Assembly (NCBI GenBank): GCA_002104905.1
Contig: MCFE01000512.1
Span: 1 to 64,000 of the forward strand
Length of the DNA stretch: 64,000 nt
Direction of reading: 5' to 3'
Source: Basidiobolus meristosporus CBS 931.73
Lineage: Eukaryota > Basidiobolomycota > Basidiobolomycetes > Basidiobolales > Basidiobolaceae
Of the stretch, positions 29,950 to 40,816 are shown piece by piece; within the stretch, counting starts at the first letter, position 1; each line of letters opens with the position of its first letter. The position numbers and the translations under genes were made by a program. Under the pieces are notes generated by a model. It searched no databases. It was given only the letters and a program-made list of their open reading frames with translations, and was not told the origin of the DNA.

Positions 29950-30340
29950 GTAGCCTTAGGTAGCTGTTTACACGATGGCTGATCGTCGTCGTCACTCGAG
30001 TCTTGGTCTTCATCCTCGTCGGGAGTAATTGATTGCACATATGTCGATGCAGATGATTGGTACAATGTCTGATCTCTTTGCTGCACCTGGCTATACTGAT
30101 TCTGGTTGGGAAGTGCCTGAGTATTCTGTACGGAATTAGTTTGAATATTGTTCAACAAGGGATGGGGACTCCAGCTGGTAGTCTGTCGGCGCATATGATA
30201 TCGATGGTTCAGTCTCATAGTCCACTTGAACACCCAGGTCCACCTATTGGTTGCCATATGTAGCAATAGGCGATGCATAGGATACACCGAATAGGAATAC
30301 CAAGGTGAATAAAATGCGTGGATAAAATTCGGAAATTACG
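29950..30340 (-). pseudogene. Family C' pseudogene
   Basis: Minus-strand relic with the signal-peptide region, YETEPSISYAPTDYQLES, LLNNIQTNSVQNTQALPNQN, DQTLYQSSASTYVQS and an acidic part. The tail is truncated after DDDDQPSC. A frameshift lies near the YQLES segment and the start region is degraded. Confidence 0.8.
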
Positions 30341-30679
30341 TCGCATATTGGCTCTTGGTTGCTTTTGTGTTTATCTACGATGTATCATCCATTTATGTAG
30401 ATTGCCTGCCACTAGTCCATTTTAGTAGCTTATTCATTATTGTTCGCAAATTGGAGAGAACAAAACCAAAATGTTTGATGTGAGGAGTCATTGCTCATTC
30501 CACACATACCTGTGGTCACGTCTCCTCTGATGTCAGTTGGTTTAATCTTGATTGCAGAAGAAATGTGTGTGTTGGATAGATTACAGTAGCAGCGATTATT
30601 TCATAGGATTAATTATGAATGCCATATACGATAGGATTTATTATGAATGCCAAACTAGTGTTTACATGATCCGATTGAG

Positions 30680-31114
30680 TCAAAAGCGGCCTCTGTATTT
30701 ACGTCTACGGTAGCGTCGTTGACAACGTTTACACGATGGCTGGTCGTCATCGTCACTCGAGTCTTTATTGTCATCCTCGTCGGGAGTAATTGATTGCACA
30801 TATGTCGGCGCAGATGGTTGGTACAATGTCTGATCGACTTGCTGCACCTGCTCGTATTGATTCTGGTTGGAAAGTGCCTGAGCGTTCTGTGCAGAATTCG
30901 TTTGAGCGTTGTCTAGCAATGGATAGGCGTCTGGGGACTCTAGCTGATAGTATGTTGGTGTATATGACATTGATGGTTCATTGTCGGCATTGCCACCAAA
31001 GTCCACTGGGATGCCCTGGTCTACTTGCTGGTTGTCATACGTTGCAATGGGCGTTGCATAAGATGCACCGAATAGGAATACTAAGGCGGATAGAATGCGG
31101 AAAGTGCGTTGCAT
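30680..31114 (-). CDS. Family C small secreted protein, copy C6
   Basis: A 144-residue copy. The middle and tail match C4 (EPSMSY, NQNQYEQ, RRYRRRKYRGRF), but the N-terminus (SYATPIATYDN, preceded by SSRAN in the leader) matches C3. This mosaic points to gene conversion between C copies. The private acidic run is DNKDSSDDDD. Confidence 0.88.
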   Translation of the reverse strand: MQRTFRILSALVFLFGASYATPIATYDNQQVDQGIPVDFGGNADNEPSMSYTPTYYQLESPDAYPLLDNAQTNSAQNAQALSNQNQYEQVQQVDQTLYQPSAPTYVQSITPDEDDNKDSSDDDDQPSCKRCQRRYRRRKYRGRF

Positions 31115-31144
31115 GTTGGCTCTTGATGACACACTGGAAGGCAA

Positions 31145-31560
31145 ACAGTTGCTTTTATGTATGGTTTGCTAGATTCATCAGCGATCATCAGCAACCAAAC
31201 CCCGTTTACTAAATTATGAAGCAGAGGGGAGTAAAGTTAATCAGCATTTCACTTTCATTGCAATGATCAGTGAATAGGTGTTGATTGAAACCGTAATCTA
31301 AGCGACCAATCACTTCAGTACATGAAGAAAAATAAATAAACATTCTTCAATTCTTTTAGAATGACATTAGCGGTTGTCAAGAGACAAACCAAAATGACTT
31401 GAAGTGAGCACACAGGAATGGCTTCGTTCTTACGTAGTTCTTGATTTCATAGTCGTAGAATGGGAACCTGTAGCTATATTAATGCGTATTATGGGATTAT
31501 GAATGAATTGATATTTTATCAGTCATCATTCGGTAGTATACTGAGCTAGATTTACGATTT
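31145..31560. other. C6 upstream flank
   Basis: Repeat-unit DNA with GCGACCAATCAC near 31,302. The block is shorter than elsewhere, with the ACTACGCC segment deleted. No gene is seen. Confidence 0.5.
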
Positions 31561-31569
31561 AGCATTAAG

Positions 31570-31935
31570 CATTGCATCAACCACCACAAGATGATACAGC
31601 GCCTCTATCCAAGGGATCTCTATTGCCGCAGATGAACTTCAAGTCGAAACATGAGCCTAGATTTGCGTTGATTTCAATTTGTAGATTCGTAGGAATGGTG
31701 ATTACTAAGGATATTAATGTGTATTTGTCACCGCGACTATTAACATATGGCTTTCCAAATGCTCAATGATGTAGCTACTTTTTCTTTTGGCCGTCGTTGC
31801 TGATTCAATACACTGAGCCCATGGAATATGCTCAGTGCTGTAATGATTGTGCTTAGTAGGACTCACCGACTGCGGACTTTACGGACGACACTTAATGTAC
31901 CGGCAACTGCACTTAATTCAATGAATCTCGATTAT
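31570..31935 (+). pseudogene. A' and B' relics
   Basis: Unit-2 counterpart of 24,340-24,690: CTCTATCCAAGGGATCTCTA, GTAGCTACTTTTTCTTTTGG, and a degenerate B' tail (GAGCCCATGGAATATGCTCA). No open frame of useful length. Confidence 0.6.
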
Positions 31936-32062
31936 CCATATGAGCCCATATCTTCACAAGTACTTAGTGGAAAGTCAACCACGGCTGGACATGGCATGTG
32001 AATTCATGGCTTCAAGTGAGTCAGATATAGGATGCAGTATAATAGACTACGCCAAATACCAC

Positions 32063-32068
32063 TATAAA
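32063..32068 (+). promoter_or_regulatory. TATA box of A5
   Basis: TATAAA, 41 bp before the ATG of A5. Confidence 0.7.
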
Positions 32069-32103
32069 GTGAGCTTACGACTGGTTTTACGCTATTCATC
32101 AAA

Positions 32104-32658
32104 ATGCAGCTTACTCTCGCTTTGTTCGCTTTGTACTTTGCATCTATCCATGCATTACCCGCCACAGAAGATACCTCTTCTCAGGTTAGCAACGACAGCA
32201 ACTTGTGCGGGGAGCAAGTAAGTCCTTGCTACCAAGAAACTCAATCGCCTGCATACGACTATCAGCCGGAACAGGACGAGGGTGATAGCTATATGGATGA
32301 GAATGAGGGCGAAGATGAAGGCGAAGGTGCAGACTCAATGGATGAAGTTTCAACTCAGCCAGAGTCATCCTACAACATGCCCAGCTTCAATATAGCCGAT
32401 ATGCAACCAAGACAGGCCTTGTTGGACAGAGTGAGCGCTCACTCATCCAGTGATGCTGATGCTCTGTCGAACTCTAATCAGTTTGACCAAGCGCAGGTTG
32501 TTGACCAAACCCTCTATCAACCTAAGAGGCAGCAGCCCCAGATCATCATCACTCAGCCAGCCGCCCGTAGCTATGGTGGAGGCCGGAAGAAGTACAAGAG
32601 ATCGGCGCATAAGTACTTCAAGTTCAGATATACCAGTGGGAACCAATACATCGATTAA
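32104..32658 (+). CDS. Family A small secreted protein, copy A5
   Basis: Full-length 184-residue copy and partner of A3. Differences cluster in the C-terminal half: DSMDEVSTQ, LLDRVSAH, PKRQQPQ, AARSYGGGRKKYKRSAH and a tail ending FKFRYTSGNQYID. The signal peptide, both cysteines and the Q/N module are unchanged. The B copy that follows is broken, so A5 has no functional B partner. Confidence 0.9.
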   Translation: MQLTLALFALYFASIHALPATEDTSSQVSNDSNLCGEQVSPCYQETQSPAYDYQPEQDEGDSYMDENEGEDEGEGADSMDEVSTQPESSYNMPSFNIADMQPRQALLDRVSAHSSSDADALSNSNQFDQAQVVDQTLYQPKRQQPQIIITQPAARSYGGGRKKYKRSAHKYFKFRYTSGNQYID

Positions 32659-32947
32659 ATAAACATTTCAATTGACCACCTTATATTAATATGAAACATC
32701 ATCAGCCGTGATTCGCGAATTACCACACTACAGCTGAAATATCAAAAGCATATGTGTATATGTTGGTGTATTTATCGTACTGCAATCATGTAAACCACAC
32801 AATATCAATGCAATTGAGCCGATGATGGTGGAGAGATTGCTAATTTGAGATCTGATCAAAGTTAACTAACTATTGCTACCATCAATGTTGTAACCATGCT
32901 ATATATTCCCGAGGGAATTCAGCAATGAACTCAGTAGTTCTCAAAGA

Positions 32948-33359
32948 TGCGTACATTCATTGATCTTGGGCCTTGCTTCTCTTCAAGCCATCATTGCTGT
33001 TCCAGTCCCATGCTCCAAATCATGCAATCGTGAGCATAGAAGAGTCCGTTATCACAGGTATTCATGCTCGGACCAAGCAAGCAACTGCTACCAGCAAGTC
33101 TGCCAAAGCCAACAGTGACAAGAGTCTCAATGCTCAGTTTCAAGCAGGCCCTAGCCTCGAAGTAGAAGGCTCAGCCAGTGCATCCGAGTATGCCAAACAG
33201 AAGAGTGCTGAACACTCAGAAGATGGCACCAATTACCCTATTGTTATGGCACAGCCTGCACAAGATGAGACATACTCCACACCATATGGAAATCGGGTCT
33301 CTATTCCAAGAAGCTATTATAGAATGCAAGGAGAATTTGGTGCGTGTCAAATCCAGTAA
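32948..33359 (+). pseudogene. Family B pseudogene with head in a shifted frame
   Basis: An 8-base loss inside the signal-peptide codons puts the head region into another frame. A large deletion (from the codons after NCYQQV to those for ANSDKS) then brings the middle domain back into the first frame. The resulting 128-codon open frame starting at 32,973 therefore has a nonsense N-terminus and a correct ANSDKSLNAQFQAGPSLEVEG middle. At about 33,286 the tail is replaced by unrelated flank (TATGGAAATCGGGTCT). Signal peptide and all cysteine motifs are lost. Confidence 0.85.
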
Positions 33360-33649
33360 TCTGGTCCTTTTGACTCACACTCATTGGTACCAGCAGAGCG
33401 AGAAAATACGAAAGCCCAACTATTGCTCACTACCATTACCAGCACATGACTAATATGCATTCTTATTATAATTGTGGAAATTGGTGCCTGATCGGCTCTT
33501 TCCATTACTTCAATCTCTGTTGACCACCCATCTTTGTGGTCATGTGACTTTTTCCTGGTGTTAATTGTCAGAGACTGGTTACATAAATAGGGAAAATGGA
33601 GTGATGTTGGTCATATATTACATTATCTTATTTATCACACAATAGTATT

Positions 33650-33930
33650 AACCCTACTCATATCTATAGCCATCTCTGTATCTACATCTACAGCAGTGTT
33701 GTTGACAACTTTGATTGTTGTTGTCACTTGAGTCTGGAGTAAACAATTGCACAAATGTGGGCATAGATGGTTGGTACAATGTTTGATCTACTTGGTGCAT
33801 CTGGTCATACTGATTCTTGTTGAAATGCGCCTGTGTGTTCTGTGCAGAATATGCCTGAGCATTGTCTAGCAATGGACAAGCATCTGGGGACTATAGTGGC
33901 AGTATGTTGGTGCATACAACATAAATGGTT
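33650..33930 (-). pseudogene. Family C' pseudogene, right end of cluster
   Basis: Minus-strand frame of about 70 codons with MLDNAQAYSAQNTQ, NKNQYDQMHQVDQTLYQP and CCRCRYRDGYRYE. The acidic run is reduced and the signal-peptide half is missing. The 3' flank is of C' type (CACAATAGTATTAACC). CpG-poor DNA begins immediately to the right. Confidence 0.8.
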
Positions 33931-35590
33931 TATTGCTGGCACTCAAGGATTTTGTACCAAAGCACAAGATAACAAAACACTAGGCAGATTCTGTAACAGC
34001 CATGCCAAAGAATATGCATATGTTTATTATGGAGATCTAATGGGAACACTTGCTAAGGTACAGATAGGTAAAGTGCTCAATCAAAGAATTGGGATATTTA
34101 GATGGATTGGATCTGGATCACTTTGTGAAGATCTTGCAATAGCTTCACATCAATTCTGTTAGCTTAGATTTCAGCCAACCCATCTTGATTTCAGCCAATT
34201 CATCCTGATATCTTGGCAGCCTTACAATGCTAATTTTAGTCACTTTTCCTCATGAAGTCTTAACAGTGTTTTGTAGGTATCTAAGCAGTCTCATCACAGT
34301 CTCATCACAGCATCTGGGTGCTTTCCCCATTTCTACATTATAGGAACTCCCATTTCAATGAGAAATTTGATGGTGCTCTGATGACTCTTCAGTGGCATTG
34401 TTACAGCCTTGTTGCAGAGTCGGAGTTCTTTTCAACTTTCTATGCCATTGGAATTCCTTCTGTTGGAAACAAACTTATATGTGTACTAAGTGTGCTTCCA
34501 TAGCCTTATCATAGCCTTGTTACGGTGTTGATATTATTTTAGTTTGATGCCCAAAAATCACTATATTCTATAAACTCAACAATATTGCTCAAACTACTCA
34601 GCTCCATTATACCCCCACTGTACCAATGGGATACTTGAAGATATAGAAATTTTCCTTTTGTTTACCCACTCACACCATTATTTATACACATATAGTTTAA
34701 ATCAAAAATAACTACTGATTCTTCTTAATGCACCTTAGCATATGCTTATACCTGCACAATTAGGACACTTGTATCACACCCACAAGATGGTACTTCATCC
34801 AAGTGTTTACAAAGCTCCCATATGCAGCATACTGTTGGTGGCACATTATTTTGGCAAATTAAAGATCTGTGATATATCTCACCTGCTCTGTTGGAAACTC
34901 TATAAATGTGATGCATGGACTCAAAGTCTGTATGTACTTTGTCAGACTTAACAGAGTATGAATGCAATGGGAGAGGACACTCATATGCCCTGTCTTGTGC
35001 CTGTAAAGGAGTGGCTCAAGCCTTTATACATGCCCATTACATAGCAGCCATAGATGCAACATGCTGACATTGGTGATGAGCATCAGGAGGAACATTGCTA
35101 CTACACCTACATACAACTCACTATGCTTCAAGTGTGCTGTAGGTAGAAGCTGTCTCAAAGGGGCAATAGAATAAAATATATTCCACCCCACCAGTTCTCA
35201 CATTCAGATCATTGCAAATGCATATGCTTCTTGATTAGTTCCCATATAGGCACAAAAGTCAATAAATGCACTGCAGTAATTTGCCAATGCTTTCTATTTT
35301 CACCAGGATTCCAGGTGATTGAAGTGGGCACTATTATCTCTTATGCAGTTCTGTGATTACTGCTGGAGTATTGCTGAATGGCAAATTTGTTGCTTCTGAT
35401 TGAAAGCCTTTACCCCAGCTGAAGTAATCCTTTTTGTTGTATGAGGTTTGGGACAAACTCCATATTCTGACTTTTGACAATTAACATGCTAACCATTGGG
35501 CATACTAATGCTAATCTCTGTATGTTCTTTTTGAGGAAGCTGTATACTCCAATCATTGTTGTTAAGAGAAGAATAGTAGATACCTATAAT
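33931..35590. other. CpG-poor intergenic, nothing recognised
   Basis: It holds only short frames with no recognisable domain. CG dinucleotides are rare: two are noticed, near 34,421 and 34,525. Words such as CAGCCTTGTTGCAG and TAGCCTTGTTACGG recur, suggesting an old repeat. It ends at the target duplication of the chromovirus. Confidence 0.55.
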
Positions 35591-35595
35591 GGAAT

Positions 35596-36292
35596 AGTTG
35601 TGCATCAACATTTAAAACTTAGCCAAATTTACTCCGTTTGAAAATCTAGTACCCTAACTGATTTTCCCTAACCCAAACATAACAAATCTCAGTTACAGTT
35701 TATTTTATCCCACCTCAGAATCTATTTTTAGCTATCACACCTGATGTATTTTCAAATGGTCATTATGTTATCAACCTATCTGCCAAGCCTTCCCAGGTGA
35801 TTAGTCATCTGAGATCTATCCAACCACTATGCAGTTGCCAAGACATCAGTTGATTGATGATGTAATTTTCATTTATCTTATGCACCTATGAACACCCAAA
35901 TTGATTTCAATCAATCTAGTCCCTTGGCGCTTACTAATTCAACTAGATCAGAAAAGTATAAATAAAGTTTACTGAACCTTTTGGTTTAGTGTGTGTCTCA
36001 ACAAAATTTAGATTCTGTCTCAGAAAACATAAGAATCCAACAATTCTGTTCTAGTTTCTATCCAAGCCTAGTATATCTAGCAGTCCAAAGAACACCAAGC
36101 CTAGCCTGCCTAGCAAACAAATATCATTTTCTTTATAGCCAACCTAGCTATATCCAAGACCAATATTAGATCAAAATCTTTCTGCTAACATTTCCGCCAC
36201 TCTCTGACAATTCTAAGATTCTGCACTTAATTGTCTCTTTGGTTCAGTTAAACCATTCAAGAGTTTTATTACACTTTCTCTTGGATACAACA
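35596..36292 (+). repeat. Left LTR
   Basis: 697 bp, with AGTATAAATAAAG near 35,954 (a possible TATA/poly(A) zone). Two differences from the right LTR are CpG-to-TpG or CpA type (near 35,628 and 36,194). Immediately downstream is a T-run; I see no clear tRNA-type primer site, so self-priming as in some chromoviruses is possible. Confidence 0.95.
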
Positions 36293-36332
36293 TTTTTTTT
36301 GTTGAACTCCATTACATTCAGCTGATTAGAAG

Positions 36333-37253
36333 ATGTCCTCAGCAGCAAGCAATCCAAACCTTTCCATGTTGGAAGAAGCCAGAAGAAATCAGGAAGAACT
36401 TACTGAACAGCTTGAAAACATCATGCTTGAAAGAAACACCATGATGCTTGAGCACTCAAAGCTTACCAAAACAAGATCTGATAATCACTGTAGAGATGAA
36501 CTCCTTGAAGTTATATCCAGTTACCAAGATGAAATTGGAATAATTAAGGAAGCATTGGAGAATATTGCCAGAGTAATTGACAGCATTGAAAATCCGCCAA
36601 GCCTTGCTCTGCATCAGCCACCAAGAAGTCATGCCTTTGAATCCTCCAGATCTACATCTCCTTCTAGACCTGCCCTGGTGGTTGTCCCAAGATCCTTGCT
36701 TGTTTATGCTGAAGGCACCAGTGCCATCAAGAATCCAACTGAGTTTCATTACAAGTTTAGTCACATCTTAGCTGCACACCAGCTAGACCCTGACACCAAC
36801 TGGGCTAGACTTCTGCCTCTCTGTCTCACAATGCAAGATGCTGACTGGGTTGAAGTGAACATTCCTTCCAATAGTAAGTGGAAAATTGCCCAAAACCTCT
36901 TTTGCAGCCATTTTGAGGATCCTCTCAAGAAAGCACATCTGAACTGCAACTTATGGAAAACTAAAATGTGAAAAGGTGAATCTGTGCAACACTTCTGTGA
37001 TAGATTCCAAAGACAAATGAGATTAGCTGGAGTTAGTGATGATAATCCATTGCTTACTGCTCATTTTCTTTCAAACTTTTCACACCAGCTACAGAGCAAT
37101 ATTGCTATTGTCAAAGCATGCAACCCTGCATGAACCTATGACCAGATCTCAGAGATATGTACACTGGCAATCACCTAGACTGCAGCTGTTAGCCAGACTT
37201 CAGGCAACTCAAACCAAGATCCCACAACAGCCAAAAAGAGACCAGCCATGTGA
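36333..37253 (+). pseudogene. gag of the chromovirus, interrupted
   Basis: The structural-protein frame starts at ATG 36,333, with a coiled-coil-like start (EEARRNQEELTEQLE). A 212-codon open part runs to TGA 36,969. The same frame continues (KGESVQHFCDRFQ...) with further stops at 37,131 (TGA) and 37,176 (TAG) and ends at TGA 37,251. The zinc-binding motifs are not in this frame but at the start of the next one, which is -1 relative to gag. Expression normally needs a frameshift or a fused frame; which one applies here is unclear because of the damage. Confidence 0.85.
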
Positions 37254-40200
37254 CCAAGAAGCAGTCAACCGCTACCAAGCACTGTGAGCTTCATGGAAAA
37301 TGCTATCATTCTACCAGTGAATGCAAAGGCATCACCAAGCAGTCAAACAAGTCAGGAAACACCTCAGAAAAGCAGCAAAACACCAAAACTAATAATCCAT
37401 ATGCTGATGACAAGTGCTTTAAATGTGGAAATATGGGACATAGATTGCCTGCCTGTCCTGAAAAGAACTCCACACCATCAGCCAAAATTACCCAGATCCT
37501 TGACAATCATTCAGCCAATGATATAATGGGGTATGAAGAAGCATATGAAGAACTTACAGTTCAAGATTATCACAACCTCTTTGAGTTTCCGGCTAAAATT
37601 GCAACTGTTCAAGAAAAGAAGCAACCAATCACACAGCTCAAAGCCATAGAAGTGCCGCTCACCCTCAATGGCCAATCATATGTAGCACTACTGGATACTG
37701 GATCATCCAACTCTATTGTATCACCCAATGTAGTCAGAGATCTCAATTTAGAGATAGAAAAACAACCAGGAAAAATCATTCTTGCAGCTAAGGATCTCTC
37801 AGCCCCAAGAATTGGCATTACCAACCCAATCAACATACATTGTGGCTCAGTAACCATAGTCCATTAGATAGAAGTTATTGACATACCAGATGGATCTCAG
37901 GTAGTCATTGGTCTGGACACCTTCACCAAACTTGGCTTTCACATAGGCGGACTACCAGTTTCCTATCCAGGAATCACTAAATCTCAGCCGCTCATGATGG
38001 ATCAAATCCCAGAGATTATCTCATCCCAACCAGAAGAAGAATAGTTAACCCCAACTTTTCAAGAATATTCTCAATCAGTCAAATTGGATATTCAGCCGGC
38101 CATAGAGAGAAATCAGGCCATTCCAAGGAAGAGCTTCTGCACCATCCCAGAATCCATTGTTACACTAGAGACCCCACCTGGTGAGTCAACATGGAGGAGG
38201 CAATACCCAATTCCGCATTCATGTCAACACTTAGTTGATGAGATAGTCCAAAAATGGGCTGACAATGGAATTATCACTCAAGCCCCTGTCAACACAACAT
38301 TCAATAGCCCTTTGACGCTTGCACCAAAGAAAGATGCTGATGGAAATCTAACCCTGAAGTGACCCTGTTTGGACCCCAGACCTCTGAACAAGCTTCTCCA
38401 AGATGACAAGTTTCCAGTTCCAGGAATCCAGGATATCTTTTCCACACTATCAGGGGCAAAAGTATTCTCCAAGTTGGACTTGAAGGATGCATATCACCAA
38501 TTCCAGATCCATCCTGATCATCAGCATAAGACTGCCTTTACTTGGAATAATATGCAATGGATGTTTTAGGGAGCTCCCTTTGGCCTAAAGACACTTACCA
38601 GCAAGTCTCAGAGAGTCATGACTATAATACTCAAGAATGCACCATACGCATTGGTATTTGTTGATGATGTCATCATAATTTCCACTAACCGTGATGATCA
38701 TGCAGCCCATGTCACCTATGTAATCAACAGACTGACAACTGCTGGACTGATTCTCAATGCTGAAAGGTGCAGTTTTGCCCGCCTCAAAATCAATCTACTT
38801 GGATTTATAGTCACACCAGCTGGCCACCAATTAGATCCTTTCAAACTGGTCAATATCCCAGAATGGCCAAAACCCACTAGCGCCAAGCAACTTCAACATT
38901 ATCTCGGAGTATTCAACTATTTCAGGGAACACATACCACTCATGTTCTCATTGAGTGCCCCTTTAGATGCATTACGCCATAACCCTGATCTCACCTCAGC
39001 CTGGAACAAGACTCATGACCTAGTCTTTGAGTCATTCTGCCAACTGCTTCCACAAGCACCCACCTTATCCTACCCAGACTTTACTAAGCCCTTTGTTGTT
39101 GCTACAGATGCATCTAATGTTGGGTTAGGGGCAGTCCTCTATCAAGATGAAGACCAAAATCTGCCTCACTGGATCTCTTTCCAAGCCAGGTCCCTACAAC
39201 CTGCTGAGAGAAACTACTCTGCTACCAAGAAGGAGCTACTTGCCATAGTATTTGCCTTGAAGAAGTTTCATCAGTATCTATGGGGTAAGCCTTTTACCTT
39301 GTACACTGACCACCAAGCCCTTGTCTTTATCCACTCTCAGAAGACTCTGACTCCAATGCTTACCAACTGGCTTGATACTCTACTTGATTATGAATATAGA
39401 GTTATTCATTGCCCAGGAATTCTCAACATCCTTCCTGACCACCTGTCAAGACTTTTTCCAACATCACCTTGGGAGGGACATGTGATTACTGATGTAATCA
39501 GTAAATTCTCTACAACTTCCAAAATAATTCCTCAGCTGGATTCAGCAACTTGGAAAATCCCACCTGAAGAACAAAGGAAAACATTGATACAGAGGAGTCA
39601 TTTACTTGGCCACTTTGGAGCGGACAAACTTATGAAGAAGCTACACTCTGATGGATATCACTGGCCAAATATCAAAGTTGACTGCTTAGAATTTGTCAAG
39701 TTGTGCAGAGAATGTCAACTTTACAATATCAGCCACCATGGATTTCACCCTCTGAGCCCCATCCATGCAAGCCTTCCTATGGATCATATTACAATTGATC
39801 TAGCTGGACCTTTCACCACTAGTGATGATGGTAATCACTACCTCTTTATAATTGTGGATGTCTGCACACGTTTTGTCTTCCTCAAAGCTATCCCAGACAA
39901 GTATGCTGCCACTATTGCACAAGAACTATTCAAGCTCTTCTGCCTTTTTGGACTCCCTAAGGTCATTCAATTGGATAATGGAACAGAATTTGTGAATCAC
40001 GTGATCAAAGCCCTTTGCCAGAATAGCACCATTGATCACCATCTGATCACTCCATATCATCCCAAAGCTAATGGACTGGCTGAAAGACATGTTCAGACCT
40101 CAGTGAGCATCACCAGGAAATCTATCAAAGGTATCAAGAAGAATTGGGACAAGTACACTCCAACTGTACAGTATACTATCAACACCAAAATTGCCGCTCT

Positions 40201-40816
40201 ACATGGATCAACACCATTTTCCTTGATGTTTGGAAGAAGATACAACCACTTTGGAGACCATCAGAATACAGAGTTAGAAAGTTTGAATACAGATAAGCTA
40301 AAGAACCGGCTTGAGTACCTTACCAACATTGTCTACCCTGCTATCAGTGCCAGAAGTAAGGCCTCTCAGCAAAAGATGACTTCAATGTATGCCTCAAGAC
40401 ACAGGAACAGCAGCTTCCCAGATGGGTCATATGTCATGACACTAGATCAAATCCGGCAATCTAAGCTTGACCCTAAGTATGAAGGACCATTCAAGGTTGT
40501 CAGATGCACCACTGGAGGATCTTATGTACTTCAGGATAACACTGGAGCACTGCTACCCAAAAACTTTCCACCTTCTTCACTCAAACTTATTTCTCAAGAC
40601 CCAGTAACTTTGGAATCCTATAAAGTTGAATCTATTGTGGACCATGATGGAGAAGAACCAAATAGCCTTTATTTAGTCAAGTGGAAAGGCTATGATGCCA
40701 AACACAACACCTGGGAACCTTACACCAACTTTGATGATGTTGCCATTATTGATCAGTATTGGAGCCGCAGAGGAACCCAGAAGGTATCAAAAAACTCCTC
40801 TTCCGGAAGGAAATGA
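37250..40816 (+). pseudogene. pol of the chromovirus, four internal stops
   Basis: One continuous frame with stops at 37,865 (TAG), 38,042 (TAG), 38,360 (TGA) and 38,567 (TAG). Order: C-x2-H-x4-H-x4-C and CFKCGNMGHRLPAC zinc motifs, aspartic protease LLDTGSS, reverse transcriptase (LDLKDAYHQF, then FVDD in place of YVDD), and RNase H (TDAS, KKELL, YTDHQA, PDHLSR). The integrase has an HHCC zinc finger and catalytic D, D, E with 35 residues between the last two. A chromodomain (YLVKWKGY...NTWEP) ends the protein. The last 732 codons, from mid-RT on, are fully open. All four stops differ from a plausible sense codon by one C-to-T type change. Confidence 0.95.
40805..40816 (+). promoter_or_regulatory. 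Polypurine tract
   Basis: GGAAGGAAATGA lies directly against the right LTR, as expected for the plus-strand primer. It overlaps the pol stop codon; its only non-purine is the T of that TGA. Confidence 0.7.

Larger units (their letters stand above)
26913..33290 (+). repeat. 6.27-kb tandem duplication, unit 2
   Basis: Second copy of 20,639-26,912, containing C5, truncated A4, B6, a C' relic, C6, relics, A5 and a broken B copy. It is longer than unit 1 in its middle because it keeps 29,442-30,510, which unit 1 lost. Homology to unit 1 is followed to the broken B copy, where unrelated flank takes over at about 33,286. Confidence 0.8.
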
